Assembly: GCA_002366755.1 (NCBI GenBank)
Contig: DFBV01000199.1
Span: forward strand, 1-24,225
Source of the DNA: Anaerolineales bacterium UBA3071
GTDB taxonomy: Bacteria; Chloroflexota; Anaerolineae; UBA3071
Direction: 5' to 3'
DNA: 24,225 nucleotides
The translations under genes and the position numbers were made by a program. Positions within the stretch are counted from its first letter, which is position 1. Each line of letters begins with the position of its first letter. Below, piece by piece: positions 17,406-23,687 of the stretch. The notes beneath the pieces are model-generated. The model was not told the DNA's origin. It ran no database searches and worked only from the letters and a program-made list of their open reading frames with translations.

Positions 17406-17817
17406 GACGATGCAGTTGGAGATCCTCACTCCCGATGAGATTATCTTGAACACCGATGTAGAGGCGATTCGCGTGCAGCTGTCTGACGGCTGGTGGGGCA
17501 TCCTGCCGGGCCATGCTCCCTTTTTGGCACATATCGTTGCCGGCATCATGCTCTATCGCCGCCAGGAAGACACCCGCTACGTAGCTCTGTACCAGGGCAC
17601 GATCGAGGTGCAACGACGCTCGGCAGAGTCAAACCGCGTGTTGCTATTGACTGCCGCTGCCGAGGAAGGCGCAGACCTGGCGGGGCTGGAACATGCGCTG
17701 GAGCGACAAAGTGATCGGCTGGATCAGATCGCCCAGGAAGCCCACATCGAATTTACGCGGGCGCGTATGGCCCTGGAGCGGGCGCTGCGCGAGACAGCGG
17801 AGCTGGCGGTAATCTGA
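17398..17817 (+). CDS. atpC: N-type F-ATPase epsilon subunit
   Basis: A 139-residue subunit: N-terminal beta sandwich (QLEILTPDEIILNTDVEAIRVQLSDGWWGILPGHAPFLAHI, with the conserved G-x-LPGHAP turn) and a C-terminal helical hairpin from about residue 88 to 135. It connects gamma to the c ring. ATG 17398 overlaps the end of beta; ATG 17410 (MQLEIL) is an alternative start that keeps the whole conserved domain. An 85-base gap with a palindromic element follows before AtpQ. Confidence 0.93.
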   Translation: MTKTMQLEILTPDEIILNTDVEAIRVQLSDGWWGILPGHAPFLAHIVAGIMLYRRQEDTRYVALYQGTIEVQRRSAESNRVLLLTAAAEEGADLAGLEHALERQSDRLDQIAQEAHIEFTRARMALERALRETAELAVI

Positions 17818-17822
17818 ACGAT

Positions 17823-17884
17823 TTGTTTGTAGTGACAACTTCATCAGTCGTCTACGGTGAGCGACTGAAGTCGCTACTACGAAC
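17823..17884. repeat. long imperfect palindrome, family R, between epsilon and AtpQ
   Basis: GTTTGTAGTGACAACTTCA near the left end is matched by the reverse complement of TGAAGTCGCTACTACGAAC at the right end, with GTCGT/GCGAC extending the stem and a short loop around CTACGGTGA. Roughly 20 paired bases. It fills most of the gap and would form a strong hairpin in the operon mRNA. Only one copy is in the window. Confidence 0.75.
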
Positions 17885-17902
17885 CCCTATAAAGGAAGAA
17901 GA

Positions 17903-18277
17903 ATGAACGACGAGCGATCCCCTCCAACGCCCCAACAGCCGGAGGAGACCCCCCTCAATCCCCCCTCCAGGGGGGAGGACAGGCCCGAAAGTTTTTGGCG
18001 CCTCGTCGCCCAGGCGACCACGCTAGGCTGGAACCTGATGGTACCCATCGTGGGCGGCGTGCTGCTGGGACGCTATCTCGACGACGTGTTCGACAAGGAG
18101 TTCACGTGGACCCTCTCACTGCTGTTTATGGGCGTGGCTGTGGCGTTCAACAACCTGTACGCCATGTACATTGAGCACAGCGACACCGAACCGCCACGGA
18201 AACAACTCCAGAAACGTCACCGGAAAAAACATGACTTGGACAAGGACGAGTCAGAACCGAAAGGGAGCAAGGAGTAA
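17903..18277 (+). CDS. atpQ: N-ATPase accessory membrane protein AtpQ (AtpI/AtpZ-like)
   Basis: A 124-residue protein with two membrane helices, NLMVPIVGGVLLGRYLDDVF (about 50-69) and TWTLSLLFMGVAVAFNNLYAMYI (about 73-95), and the GG-x-LLG-x-x-LDD motif of the AtpI/AtpZ family, thought to help c-ring assembly or carry ions. The N-terminal tail holds TPLNPPSRGED, written by a GC hairpin element. The C-terminal tail is very basic (KRHRKKH) and its last codons and TAA lie inside the left repeat of the four-helix-bundle insertion, so the natural end may be altered. Position between epsilon and subunit a supports AtpQ. The usual neighbour AtpR is absent. Confidence 0.82.
   Translation: MNDERSPPTPQQPEETPLNPPSRGEDRPESFWRLVAQATTLGWNLMVPIVGGVLLGRYLDDVFDKEFTWTLSLLFMGVAVAFNNLYAMYIEHSDTEPPRKQLQKRHRKKHDLDKDESEPKGSKE
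17947..17980. repeat. GC hairpin element, family P, in frame inside AtpQ
   Basis: Begins with the same 19 bases as the copy in V-ATPase A (ACCCCCCTCAATCCCCCCT), then CCAGGGGGGAGGA closes the hairpin. Read in frame as TPLNPPSRGED in the N-terminal soluble tail. Confidence 0.8.
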
Positions 18278-18296
18278 GGAGTAGCGAGCAGGGAGT
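18263..18296. repeat. left GGAGTA-type repeat of the four-helix-bundle unit
   Basis: Repeating GGAG(C/T)AA, GGAGTAAGGAGTAG and CAGGGAGTA units. It contains the atpQ stop (18275-18277) and abuts the ATG at 18297. Confidence 0.7.
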
Positions 18297-18659
18297 ATGG
18301 GGAGGATTTTGCATTTTCGGCAGTTGGAGGCTTGGCGGGAATCCCATCAGTTGGTGCTGATGGTATACCAGGTCACGAAAGGATTTCCTGGCGACGAGCG
18401 GTTTGGGCTAGTTTCACAGATGCGTCGGGCAGCCGTCTCGGTATCGGCTAACGTTGCGGAAGGGTTCAAACGACGCGGGATTCAAGACAAAATCCGCTTC
18501 TATAACGTATCAGAAGGCTCTCTGGAAGAGCTCAAGTACTTCTTCATCCTCTCAAAGGACCTGGGCTACATTCCATCCAACGACGATTTGATGACCCAAG
18601 CGGAAACCGTTGGGCGTCTCCTCAACGGTCTCATCGCCAGCACCGAACGCCGCCGATAA
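18297..18659 (+). CDS. four-helix-bundle protein (23S rRNA intervening-sequence protein family)
   Basis: A 120-residue, cytosolic all-helical protein. FRQLEAWRESHQLVLMVYQVTKGFPGDERFGLVSQMRRAAVSVSANVAEGF is the hallmark of the S23 / four-helix-bundle family, and the SEGSLEELKYFFILSKDLGYI segment is its third helix. Members occur as accessory genes, some inside 23S rRNA intervening sequences, and are related to the accessory protein Avd of diversity-generating retroelements; the molecular role of most is unknown. It has no sequence relation to ATPase parts. It stands in the N-ATPase operon at the atpR position between inverted repeats. The ribosome binding site is poorly spaced; TTG 18309 is an alternative start that keeps the conserved core. 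Confidence 0.9.
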   Translation: MGRILHFRQLEAWRESHQLVLMVYQVTKGFPGDERFGLVSQMRRAAVSVSANVAEGFKRRGIQDKIRFYNVSEGSLEELKYFFILSKDLGYIPSNDDLMTQAETVGRLLNGLIASTERRR

Positions 18660-18686
18660 CCTACTCCTTACTCCCTACTCCTTACT
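18660..18686. repeat. right CTACTCCTTACTCC-type repeat of the four-helix-bundle unit
   Basis: CCTACTCCTTACTCC followed by CTACTCCTTACT, i.e. two units in the opposite orientation to the left repeat. 18661-18674 is an exact reverse complement of 18271-18284. It starts directly after the TAA of the gene. Confidence 0.75.
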
Positions 18687-18700
18687 GGAGAGTGAGAACC

Positions 18701-19480
18701 ATGCAGAGAATAAGTAACCCGCGCACCCTGGTGCTCCTGATTGCCCTGGTCATCGGCCTGGCCGTGGTCAGCAACTTGCTGAAGGTGCCGGCTGGCGAGG
18801 CCGAGGAGCCCGACGTCGCCGAAGAGATCACGCCGCACGTGGTCTTCACCGTGGGGCCGCTAGAGGTAACCTCGACGGTCGTCAACACCTGGGCGATGAT
18901 GCTCCTGCTAGGCGTGGGGGCCTATTTGATCGGACGCAACCTCAAGCCACGACCGGGTTTGGTGCAGAACATGCTGGAGTGGATCGTCGAGGCCATCGAA
19001 AAGTTGATCCGCGAAATGGTGGGCGTCGAGGACACGGCGATTTTCCTACCCATCGTGGGCACGCTGGCCTTTTTCATCGGCACCGCGAACCTGATTGGCT
19101 TGCTCCCCGGCCTGAAATCCCCCACGCCGGACATCAACACGCCGCTGGCCATGGCCTTGGTCGTCTTTTTCAGCGTGCCCTATTTCGGGGTTCGCACGCG
19201 CGGCGTGTGGAGCTATCTGAAGCACTATGTCGAACCGATCTTCTTGATGCTGCCCGTCGAAATCGCCAGCGAGATTGCGCGCACCTTTTCACTCACCTTT
19301 CGGCTGTTCGGCAACATCATGGGAGAGGAGATCATTATCAGCATCCTGTTTATCGTGATGCCGCTCTTTGTGCCGGTGCCGATGATGCTGTTCAGCATCT
19401 TTACCGGCCTGCTGCAGGCTTACATCTTCACGCTTCTGACCTGCGTCTATATCGGCGGAGCGGTCCAAGCGCACAAGTAG
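18701..19480 (+). CDS. atpB: N-type F-ATPase subunit a
   Basis: A 259-residue membrane subunit that forms the ion half-channels. The first helix is TLVLLIALVIGLAVVSNLL, followed by a periplasmic segment and further helices. The essential arginine is Arg201 in FSLTFRLFGNIMGEEIIISILF, facing Glu68 of the c ring. ATG 18701 has GGAG at 18687-18690; a GTG at 18692 would add three residues. The stop codon TAG (19478-19480) is the first part of a palindromic element, so the C-terminus (VYIGGAVQAHK) may have been trimmed by it. Confidence 0.95.
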   Translation: MQRISNPRTLVLLIALVIGLAVVSNLLKVPAGEAEEPDVAEEITPHVVFTVGPLEVTSTVVNTWAMMLLLGVGAYLIGRNLKPRPGLVQNMLEWIVEAIEKLIREMVGVEDTAIFLPIVGTLAFFIGTANLIGLLPGLKSPTPDINTPLAMALVVFFSVPYFGVRTRGVWSYLKHYVEPIFLMLPVEIASEIARTFSLTFRLFGNIMGEEIIISILFIVMPLFVPVPMMLFSIFTGLLQAYIFTLLTCVYIGGAVQAHK

Positions 19481-19503
19481 GGACGTGGTTACCGCGCCCC
19501 TAC
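19478..19503. repeat. palindromic element, family S, at the end of atpB
   Basis: GTAGGGACG at the left (from base 19477) pairs with CGCCCCTAC at the right around GTGGTTACCG. Its first TAG is the atpB stop codon. Related sequence recurs twice between atpE and atpF. Confidence 0.7.
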
Positions 19504-19528
19504 AAATCACAACGAGGAGGAACGAAAA

Positions 19529-19816
19529 ATGGACTGGAATAACCTGCCGTGGGATAAGATCTTCATCATAGTGACGGTTTTGATCACTGGGCCGGGGGTC
19601 ATTGTGGGTATTGTCGTGCCCGCCATCGGACAGATGATCGTCGCCTCGGCCGGGCTGAAAGCGATCGCCCGGCAGCCCGAAGCGGGCGACCGCATCAACA
19701 CCATCGTTCTGCTTTCTCTGGCCATGTTGGAATCGCTGGCTATCTACGTGTTGGCAGTCATCTTGATCCTGATCTTTGCCAACCCGATGCTCAAATACAT
19801 CGTCGGAGTGGAGTAG
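19529..19816 (+). CDS. atpE: N-type F-ATPase subunit c with a Na+-binding signature
   Basis: A 95-residue, two-helix ring subunit. The polar loop is AIARQPEAGD. Aligned by the ARQPE loop with the Ilyobacter tartaricus c subunit, Gln35 (PAIGQ), Glu68, Ser69 and Tyr73 (MLESLAIY) coincide with the Na+ ligand set Gln32, Glu65, Ser66 and Tyr70. The water-binding Thr67 is Leu here. The set is expected for Na+-coupled enzymes, in keeping with the N-ATPase operon. The N-terminus is longer and more polar (MDWNNLPWDK) than in standard c subunits. A strong GAGGAGG site lies 8 bases before the ATG. Confidence 0.95.
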   Translation: MDWNNLPWDKIFIIVTVLITGPGVIVGIVVPAIGQMIVASAGLKAIARQPEAGDRINTIVLLSLAMLESLAIYVLAVILILIFANPMLKYIVGVE

Positions 19817-19905
19817 AGACGGGGTCTCCTCGCCCAAGAGGACATGGAAGCCGTGCCCCTACAACGCGGTAGGGGCGGGGTCTTCTCGCCCGAGAGGGCA
19901 CGATC
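19813..19905. repeat. two family S palindromic copies between atpE and atpF
   Basis: Copy one runs from GTAGAGACGGGGTCTCCTC to CCGTGCCCCTAC at about 19862; copy two is GTAGGGGCGGGGTCTTCTCG and onward to GAGGGCAC at about 19902, apparently truncated. CCCCTAC and GTAGGGG flank a short AACGCG spacer, so the copies meet head to head. They fill the whole 100-base gap, and the TAG of atpE overlaps the first base pairs of copy one. Confidence 0.7.
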
Positions 19906-19920
19906 ACGTGTGAGGTGATT

Positions 19921-20667
19921 ATGCTGGAAATCAACCCAAGCACATTGCTTCTCCAAGTCGCCAATTTCCTCATCGTGGCCTACATCCTGACCCGCTTTCT
20001 CTTCAAGCCACTGAAAGAGATGCTCGACAAGCGTGCGAGCCAGGTGACAAGGGCGGTGGATGAGGCGGAAAAGGCCACTCGCGAAGCCGAAGTGTTGAGG
20101 CTGGAGTACGAGAAAAGGCGCGAGAACATTGACGCGGAAATTGTGGCGCTCAAGAACGAAGCGCGCATCGTCGTTGACGAAACACGGCAACAGATGCTCC
20201 AGGAAGCCTACCAGGAGATCGAGGCCATGCGTGGGCGCACAAAAGAGGAACTCGAACAACAGCGCGCCGACGCGCTGCGTCTGCATCGCAGCAAGATCGG
20301 CGAACTGGTGGCTACACTCACCCGGCGCATGATGGAAGACATCCTAGACCCGCAACTACATCAGGCCTACCTGGGCGCCTTTCTGGATCAACTGCGCTCG
20401 GTGCAGTTGGAAGGACGCATCTCCACCAGCGGCGAAGAGACCGTTTCGGCCGAGTTGATCACAGCGAGTCCCCTGGCCCAGGAAGACGAAGCGCTGATCA
20501 CGACTACGTTGGAGACAGTGGTATCCCAACCCATTGATCTGGCCTGCCGTGTTGATGCCAGTCTGATTGCCGGCGCGATGGTGCGCCTCGGCGATATGCT
20601 GATTGACGGCAGCCTGCAAGGGCAACTCCAGCAACTGCGCAGCCGGTACGAGGAAGCAATTGAGTAA
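19921..20667 (+). CDS. atpF: N-type F-ATPase subunit b with a delta-like C-terminal domain
   Basis: A 248-residue protein. Membrane anchor at about 10-28 (LLQVANFLIVAYILTRFLF), then FKPLKEMLDKRA and a long charged coiled coil to about 165, which is ordinary subunit b. From about residue 175 it reads AELITASPLAQEDEALITTTL...VDASLIAGAMVRLGDMLIDGSLQGQLQQL, the pattern of the C-terminal half of the F1 delta subunit (IGG-x-x-x-R-x-GD-x-x-x-DGS). No separate atpH is in the operon, so this tail probably fastens the stalk to alpha. Start ATG 19921 is chosen; GTG 19915 is an alternative. Overlaps alpha by 8 bases. Confidence 0.9.
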   Translation: MLEINPSTLLLQVANFLIVAYILTRFLFKPLKEMLDKRASQVTRAVDEAEKATREAEVLRLEYEKRRENIDAEIVALKNEARIVVDETRQQMLQEAYQEIEAMRGRTKEELEQQRADALRLHRSKIGELVATLTRRMMEDILDPQLHQAYLGAFLDQLRSVQLEGRISTSGEETVSAELITASPLAQEDEALITTTLETVVSQPIDLACRVDASLIAGAMVRLGDMLIDGSLQGQLQQLRSRYEEAIE

Positions 20668-22285
20668 GCTTGCTGCATCCTCTTCATTACACACAGCCGA
20701 CCTGCTCAACCTCATCGCCCGTCTGGGCGATGAGCAGCGCTACCAACTCCGCCAGGTCGAACTTGCGCACGATCTCGAGACCGCGTATCATCTCTCGGCC
20801 TTGCGGGGGCTGATTGACCAGTGCCGCTACCGCTTGTCGGTGCAGAGCGTGGGCTCGGCTAAACAGGTGGGCGATGGAGTGGCTATCGTCTCTGGTCTGC
20901 GCGGTGTGATGGTGGATGAGCTGATCCTGTTCCCTGATGGCACCTACGGCCTGGCATTGGACCTCGACCACAACTACGTAGGCTGTGTGGTGTTGGGGGC
21001 TGACGAGGACATCTACGCCGGCGACATCGTGAAAGGGACAGGGCGGGTGATTGACGTGCCGGTGGGCGAACCACTGTTGGGGCGCGTGGTCAATGCTCTG
21101 GGCCAACCCATTGATGACCTGGGGCCGCTGGAGGCGACAGAGAAGATTGTGCGCCGCCCCATAGACTGCCGGGCGCCCACCTTCATCCGGCGTGCGCCGG
21201 TCAGCGAACCGCTGCAGACCGGCATCAAGGCCATTGACTCGGTCATCCCGCTGGGACGCGGGCAGCGTGAGTTGATTATCGGCGACCGGCAGATTGGCAA
21301 GACCGCCATCGCCGTTGACACGGTCATCAACCAGCGCGACCAGTCCGTCTACTGCATCTACGTCTGCATCGGGCAGAAGATGTCCACCGTGGCGCAGATT
21401 ATGAAGACGTTTCGTGAACACGGCGCACTGGACTACACCACGGTCGTTGTCACCAGTGCCGAGGAACCGCCCTCGATGGTCTACCTGGCCCCCTACGCTG
21501 GCTGCGCTATGGCCGAAGCATTCATGTACGCTGGTCGGCACGCGCTGATTGTCTACGATGACCTGACCAAACACGCCATCGCTTACCGCCAACTCTCGCT
21601 GTTGCTGCAGCGACCGGCAGGGCGCGAGGCCTATCCAGGCGATATCTTCTACCTGCACTCGCGCTTGCTCGAACGCTCCGCTCGTCTCTCCGCAGCGTAC
21701 GGCGGGGGGAGTATGACCGCCCTGCCCATCATTGAGACCCAGGCTGGCAACATCGCTGCCTACATCCCTACCAACCTCATCTCCATCACCGACGGGCAGA
21801 TTTACCTGACCACGCAACTTTTCAATGAGGGCATCCGCCCGGCTATTGACGTAGGGCTCTCCGTTTCCCGCGTGGGCGGCGCGGCGCAGAACAGCGCCAT
21901 GCGCTCCGTCTCCCGCCACCTGGCGTTGGACATCGCCCAGTTCCTCGAACTGCAAATCTTTGCCCGCTTTGGCACTGAACTGGACAAAGCAACGCGTGAT
22001 CAGTTGGCGCGCGGCGAGCGGGTACGCACGATCTTGACCCAGTCTCAGTACGAGCCGATACCAGTCGCGCACCAGGTGGTTGTCATCTATGCCGCTGGGC
22101 AGGGATACCTGGACGACGTTCCAATCGAGCAAGTGCGCCGTTTCGAGACCCTCTTGCTCAGGTTTTTGCAACAGCAATGCTCCGGCCTGCTGGCTGAGTT
22201 CTCCACCGGTCACTGGAACCCCCATCTGGAGGCAGACCTGCGGAACGCGCTGGAGCGTTTCAAGGAGCAGGTATGGCGCAGGTAG
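20660..22285 (+). CDS. atpA: N-type F-ATPase alpha subunit
   Basis: A 541-residue non-catalytic nucleotide-binding subunit. TTG at 20660 is taken as the start: it follows ACGAGGAAG, overlaps the end of atpF by 8 bases, and no ATG in frame precedes the conserved SVQSVGSAKQVGDGVAIVSGL. The first 60 or so residues are helical and longer than usual. Walker A is GDRQIGKTA with Lys214 (Ile in place of the usual Thr), then YDDLTKHAIAYRQLSLLLQRPAGREAYPGDIFYLHSRLLERSA, with the conserved alpha arginine in the later SVSRVGGAAQ. Overlaps gamma by 13 bases. Confidence 0.95.
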   Translation: MSKLAASSSLHTADLLNLIARLGDEQRYQLRQVELAHDLETAYHLSALRGLIDQCRYRLSVQSVGSAKQVGDGVAIVSGLRGVMVDELILFPDGTYGLALDLDHNYVGCVVLGADEDIYAGDIVKGTGRVIDVPVGEPLLGRVVNALGQPIDDLGPLEATEKIVRRPIDCRAPTFIRRAPVSEPLQTGIKAIDSVIPLGRGQRELIIGDRQIGKTAIAVDTVINQRDQSVYCIYVCIGQKMSTVAQIMKTFREHGALDYTTVVVTSAEEPPSMVYLAPYAGCAMAEAFMYAGRHALIVYDDLTKHAIAYRQLSLLLQRPAGREAYPGDIFYLHSRLLERSARLSAAYGGGSMTALPIIETQAGNIAAYIPTNLISITDGQIYLTTQLFNEGIRPAIDVGLSVSRVGGAAQNSAMRSVSRHLALDIAQFLELQIFARFGTELDKATRDQLARGERVRTILTQSQYEPIPVAHQVVVIYAAGQGYLDDVPIEQVRRFETLLLRFLQQQCSGLLAEFSTGHWNPHLEADLRNALERFKEQVWRR

Positions 22286-23220
22286 CCGGAGAGATTCAGC
22301 ACCGTCTCCAGAGCCTGGAGGACATTCGCCATCTGTTGCGCTCCATCCGGGCCATGTCGGCGATCCGTTGGCGGCGGGCGCGGGTGCGGTTGCGATCAGC
22401 GCAAGAGTACGCCAGCGACGTGGACCGACAACTTGCCCTGGCCACGACCTTCCCTACACCGCTGACGCGAGGAGCGCATCATCTTGGGGGAGGCGCCTCC
22501 GACGCTGAAAAGATCGTGGGACTGATTGCCTTGACCTCCGACCAGGGACTGTGTGGCACATTCAACGTCGGCCTGGTAGCTCACGCTCTAGATTTCATTG
22601 AGCGCGAACGGGAGAGAGGAAGAGAGATCGAAGTCATCGCTCTGGGAGGGTATGGGGAAAGGTTCTTCCGCCGCGCCGGCTGTGGGTTGCTCCACACGCA
22701 GCACTTCCCGCTTACCAACGCTCTCTCCTTCGTCGAAGCGCGCGACATCGTGACCAGGATCAAGCATTTTTATGAGGCAAAGGCGTTCAACACGCTCTAC
22801 CTGATCTACAACCAATTCGTCTCATTTGGTCGTTATCAGAGGGTTGAGGTGCGCCTGCTGCCACCTGACCTCGCCGCCGTCTGGCGCACTCAGAAGCCTG
22901 GTTTTTCGGGAAGAACCCAGTTTCGTGAGGCTATCGTGCCAGAGGATCTGATCCTGGGCACGCCGCCGCAGGATCTCCAGGATTTTCTTCTATGGGAACA
23001 CCTGGCTGTGCAGGTCTACCTGGCGCTGGTTGAATCAATGGTCAGCGAGCAGGGAGCGCGGTTACAGACGATGGACGCCGCTATCTCCAACCTGGACGAA
23101 CGCTTGGAGAAGCTGCAACTCCAATACCACTCTATCCGTCAGGAGAGCATCACCCGGGAGGTGTTGGAGGTGCAAAGCAACGCACGCGGCAGGCGTTCCT
23201 ACGGGATGGCGGGCTCCTGA
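22273..23220 (+). CDS. atpG: N-type F-ATPase gamma subunit
   Basis: A 315-residue rotor shaft. The N-terminal helix (MAQVAGEIQHRLQSLEDIRHLLRSIRAMSAIRWRRAR), the central Rossmann-like domain with TSDQGLCGTFNVGL and a C-terminal helix (SEQGARLQTMDAAISNLDERLEKLQLQYHSIRQESITREVLEVQSNAR) are as expected; the C-terminal QESITREVLEV is the family signature. At about residues 207-218 (TQKPGFSGRTQF) the DNA is a copy of palindromic family Q, read in frame. Last gene of the N-ATPase operon; ATG 22273 lies inside atpA. Confidence 0.94.
   Translation: MAQVAGEIQHRLQSLEDIRHLLRSIRAMSAIRWRRARVRLRSAQEYASDVDRQLALATTFPTPLTRGAHHLGGGASDAEKIVGLIALTSDQGLCGTFNVGLVAHALDFIERERERGREIEVIALGGYGERFFRRAGCGLLHTQHFPLTNALSFVEARDIVTRIKHFYEAKAFNTLYLIYNQFVSFGRYQRVEVRLLPPDLAAVWRTQKPGFSGRTQFREAIVPEDLILGTPPQDLQDFLLWEHLAVQVYLALVESMVSEQGARLQTMDAAISNLDERLEKLQLQYHSIRQESITREVLEVQSNARGRRSYGMAGS
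22892..22926. repeat. palindromic element, family Q, in frame inside N-ATPase gamma
   Basis: AGAAGCC-x-GGTTTTTCGGGAAGAACCCAGTTTCGT, about 75-80 percent identical by eye to the copy at 9858-9891. Read as QKPGFSGRTQF, between the central domain and the C-terminal helix, with the frame kept. Confidence 0.75.
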
Positions 23221-23239
23221 TGCTGAGGGAAGGTTCTGT

Positions 23240-23569
23240 ATGAAATTCATCGTCAGTGTTGTGAACAGAGATGACGCCGTGCCGCTGCTTGATGTCCTGG
23301 TCACGAGCGGATACAGGGTCACCACGTTTAGAACCGCCGGAGGGTTCCTGCGCAAAGAGAATGTGACGCTCTTCACCTGCGTGGAAGATGAGCAGGTGGA
23401 GGACGTCGTCCGTTTGATCCAGGACAACTGCCACACCCGTACCCAGCAAGTGGGTTCTCTGCCCCCAGTGATGGAATCCGGAGAGCTGTACGTTCTGGCC
23501 ACCGAGGAGGTAGAGGTAGGCGGCGCGGTGATCTTTGTGCTCGACGCTGTGCAGTTCTTGAAGGCCTAG
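23240..23569 (+). CDS. PstA/DarA-like cyclic-di-AMP receptor (PII-like fold, YaaQ family)
   Basis: A 109-residue protein matching the YaaQ/PstA/DarA family along its whole length: MKFIVSVVNRDDAVPLLDVLVTSGYRVTTFRTAGGFLRKENVTLF carries the GYRVT and GGFLR-x-x-N-x-T elements that form the cyclic-di-AMP site, and the C-terminus has EVEVGGAVIFVLDAVQF. The family forms PII-like trimers; the target in most bacteria is unknown. ATG 23240 is preceded by AGGGAAGG, 19 bases after the gamma gene, so it may belong to the N-ATPase transcript. Cyclic-di-AMP governs potassium and osmolyte balance in many bacteria, which makes the neighbourhood suggestive. A short 120-base gap with a new promoter separates it from gap. 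Confidence 0.88.
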   Translation: MKFIVSVVNRDDAVPLLDVLVTSGYRVTTFRTAGGFLRKENVTLFTCVEDEQVEDVVRLIQDNCHTRTQQVGSLPPVMESGELYVLATEEVEVGGAVIFVLDAVQFLKA

Positions 23570-23613
23570 GCCAGAGGTTCATTTTGGGCTCTTTTTGGTC
23601 GCAACGAGCAAGC

Positions 23614-23642
23614 TTGCCTTCAGAGAAAAGATATGATATAAT
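23614..23642 (+). promoter_or_regulatory. promoter of the glyceraldehyde-3-phosphate dehydrogenase gene
   Basis: TTGCCT at 23614-23619 and TATAAT at 23637-23642 with a 17-base spacer; TGA directly before the -10 gives an extended -10. The gap before it (23570-23613) holds AGAG...CTCTTTTT, a 4-pair stem before a T run, too weak to be called a terminator with confidence. Confidence 0.8.
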
Positions 23643-23687
23643 ATCGCAGCGTGACATTTTGTAACAACTCAACGAAGGAGGAGTCAA

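Larger units (their letters stand above)
18263..18686 (+). mobile_element. candidate insertion unit: four-helix-bundle gene between inverted GGAGTAAGGAGTAG repeats
   Basis: The single gene at 18297-18659 is bracketed by repeats of a GGAGTA-type unit. GGAGTAAGGAGTAG at 18271-18284 has an exact reverse complement at 18661-18674, and weaker repeat units extend on both sides. The 424-base block sits exactly between atpQ and atpB, where N-ATPase operons carry atpR. The left repeat holds the stop codon of atpQ; the right repeat ends right before the GGAG of atpB. No transposase is present, so the mode of movement is unknown. Confidence 0.6.

Noticed and set aside
18297..18659. The gene between atpQ and atpB as a divergent AtpR
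   Set aside because: It is soluble and matches the four-helix-bundle family over its length; AtpR is a small protein with three membrane helices.
20687..22225. Long minus-strand open frame (about 510 codons) opposite atpA
   Set aside because: Mirror of a strongly conserved gene; composition effect only.
15954..23220. Missing atpH (delta) gene as a sign of a broken operon
   Set aside because: N-ATPase operons have no separate delta gene, and the b subunit here carries a delta-like tail.
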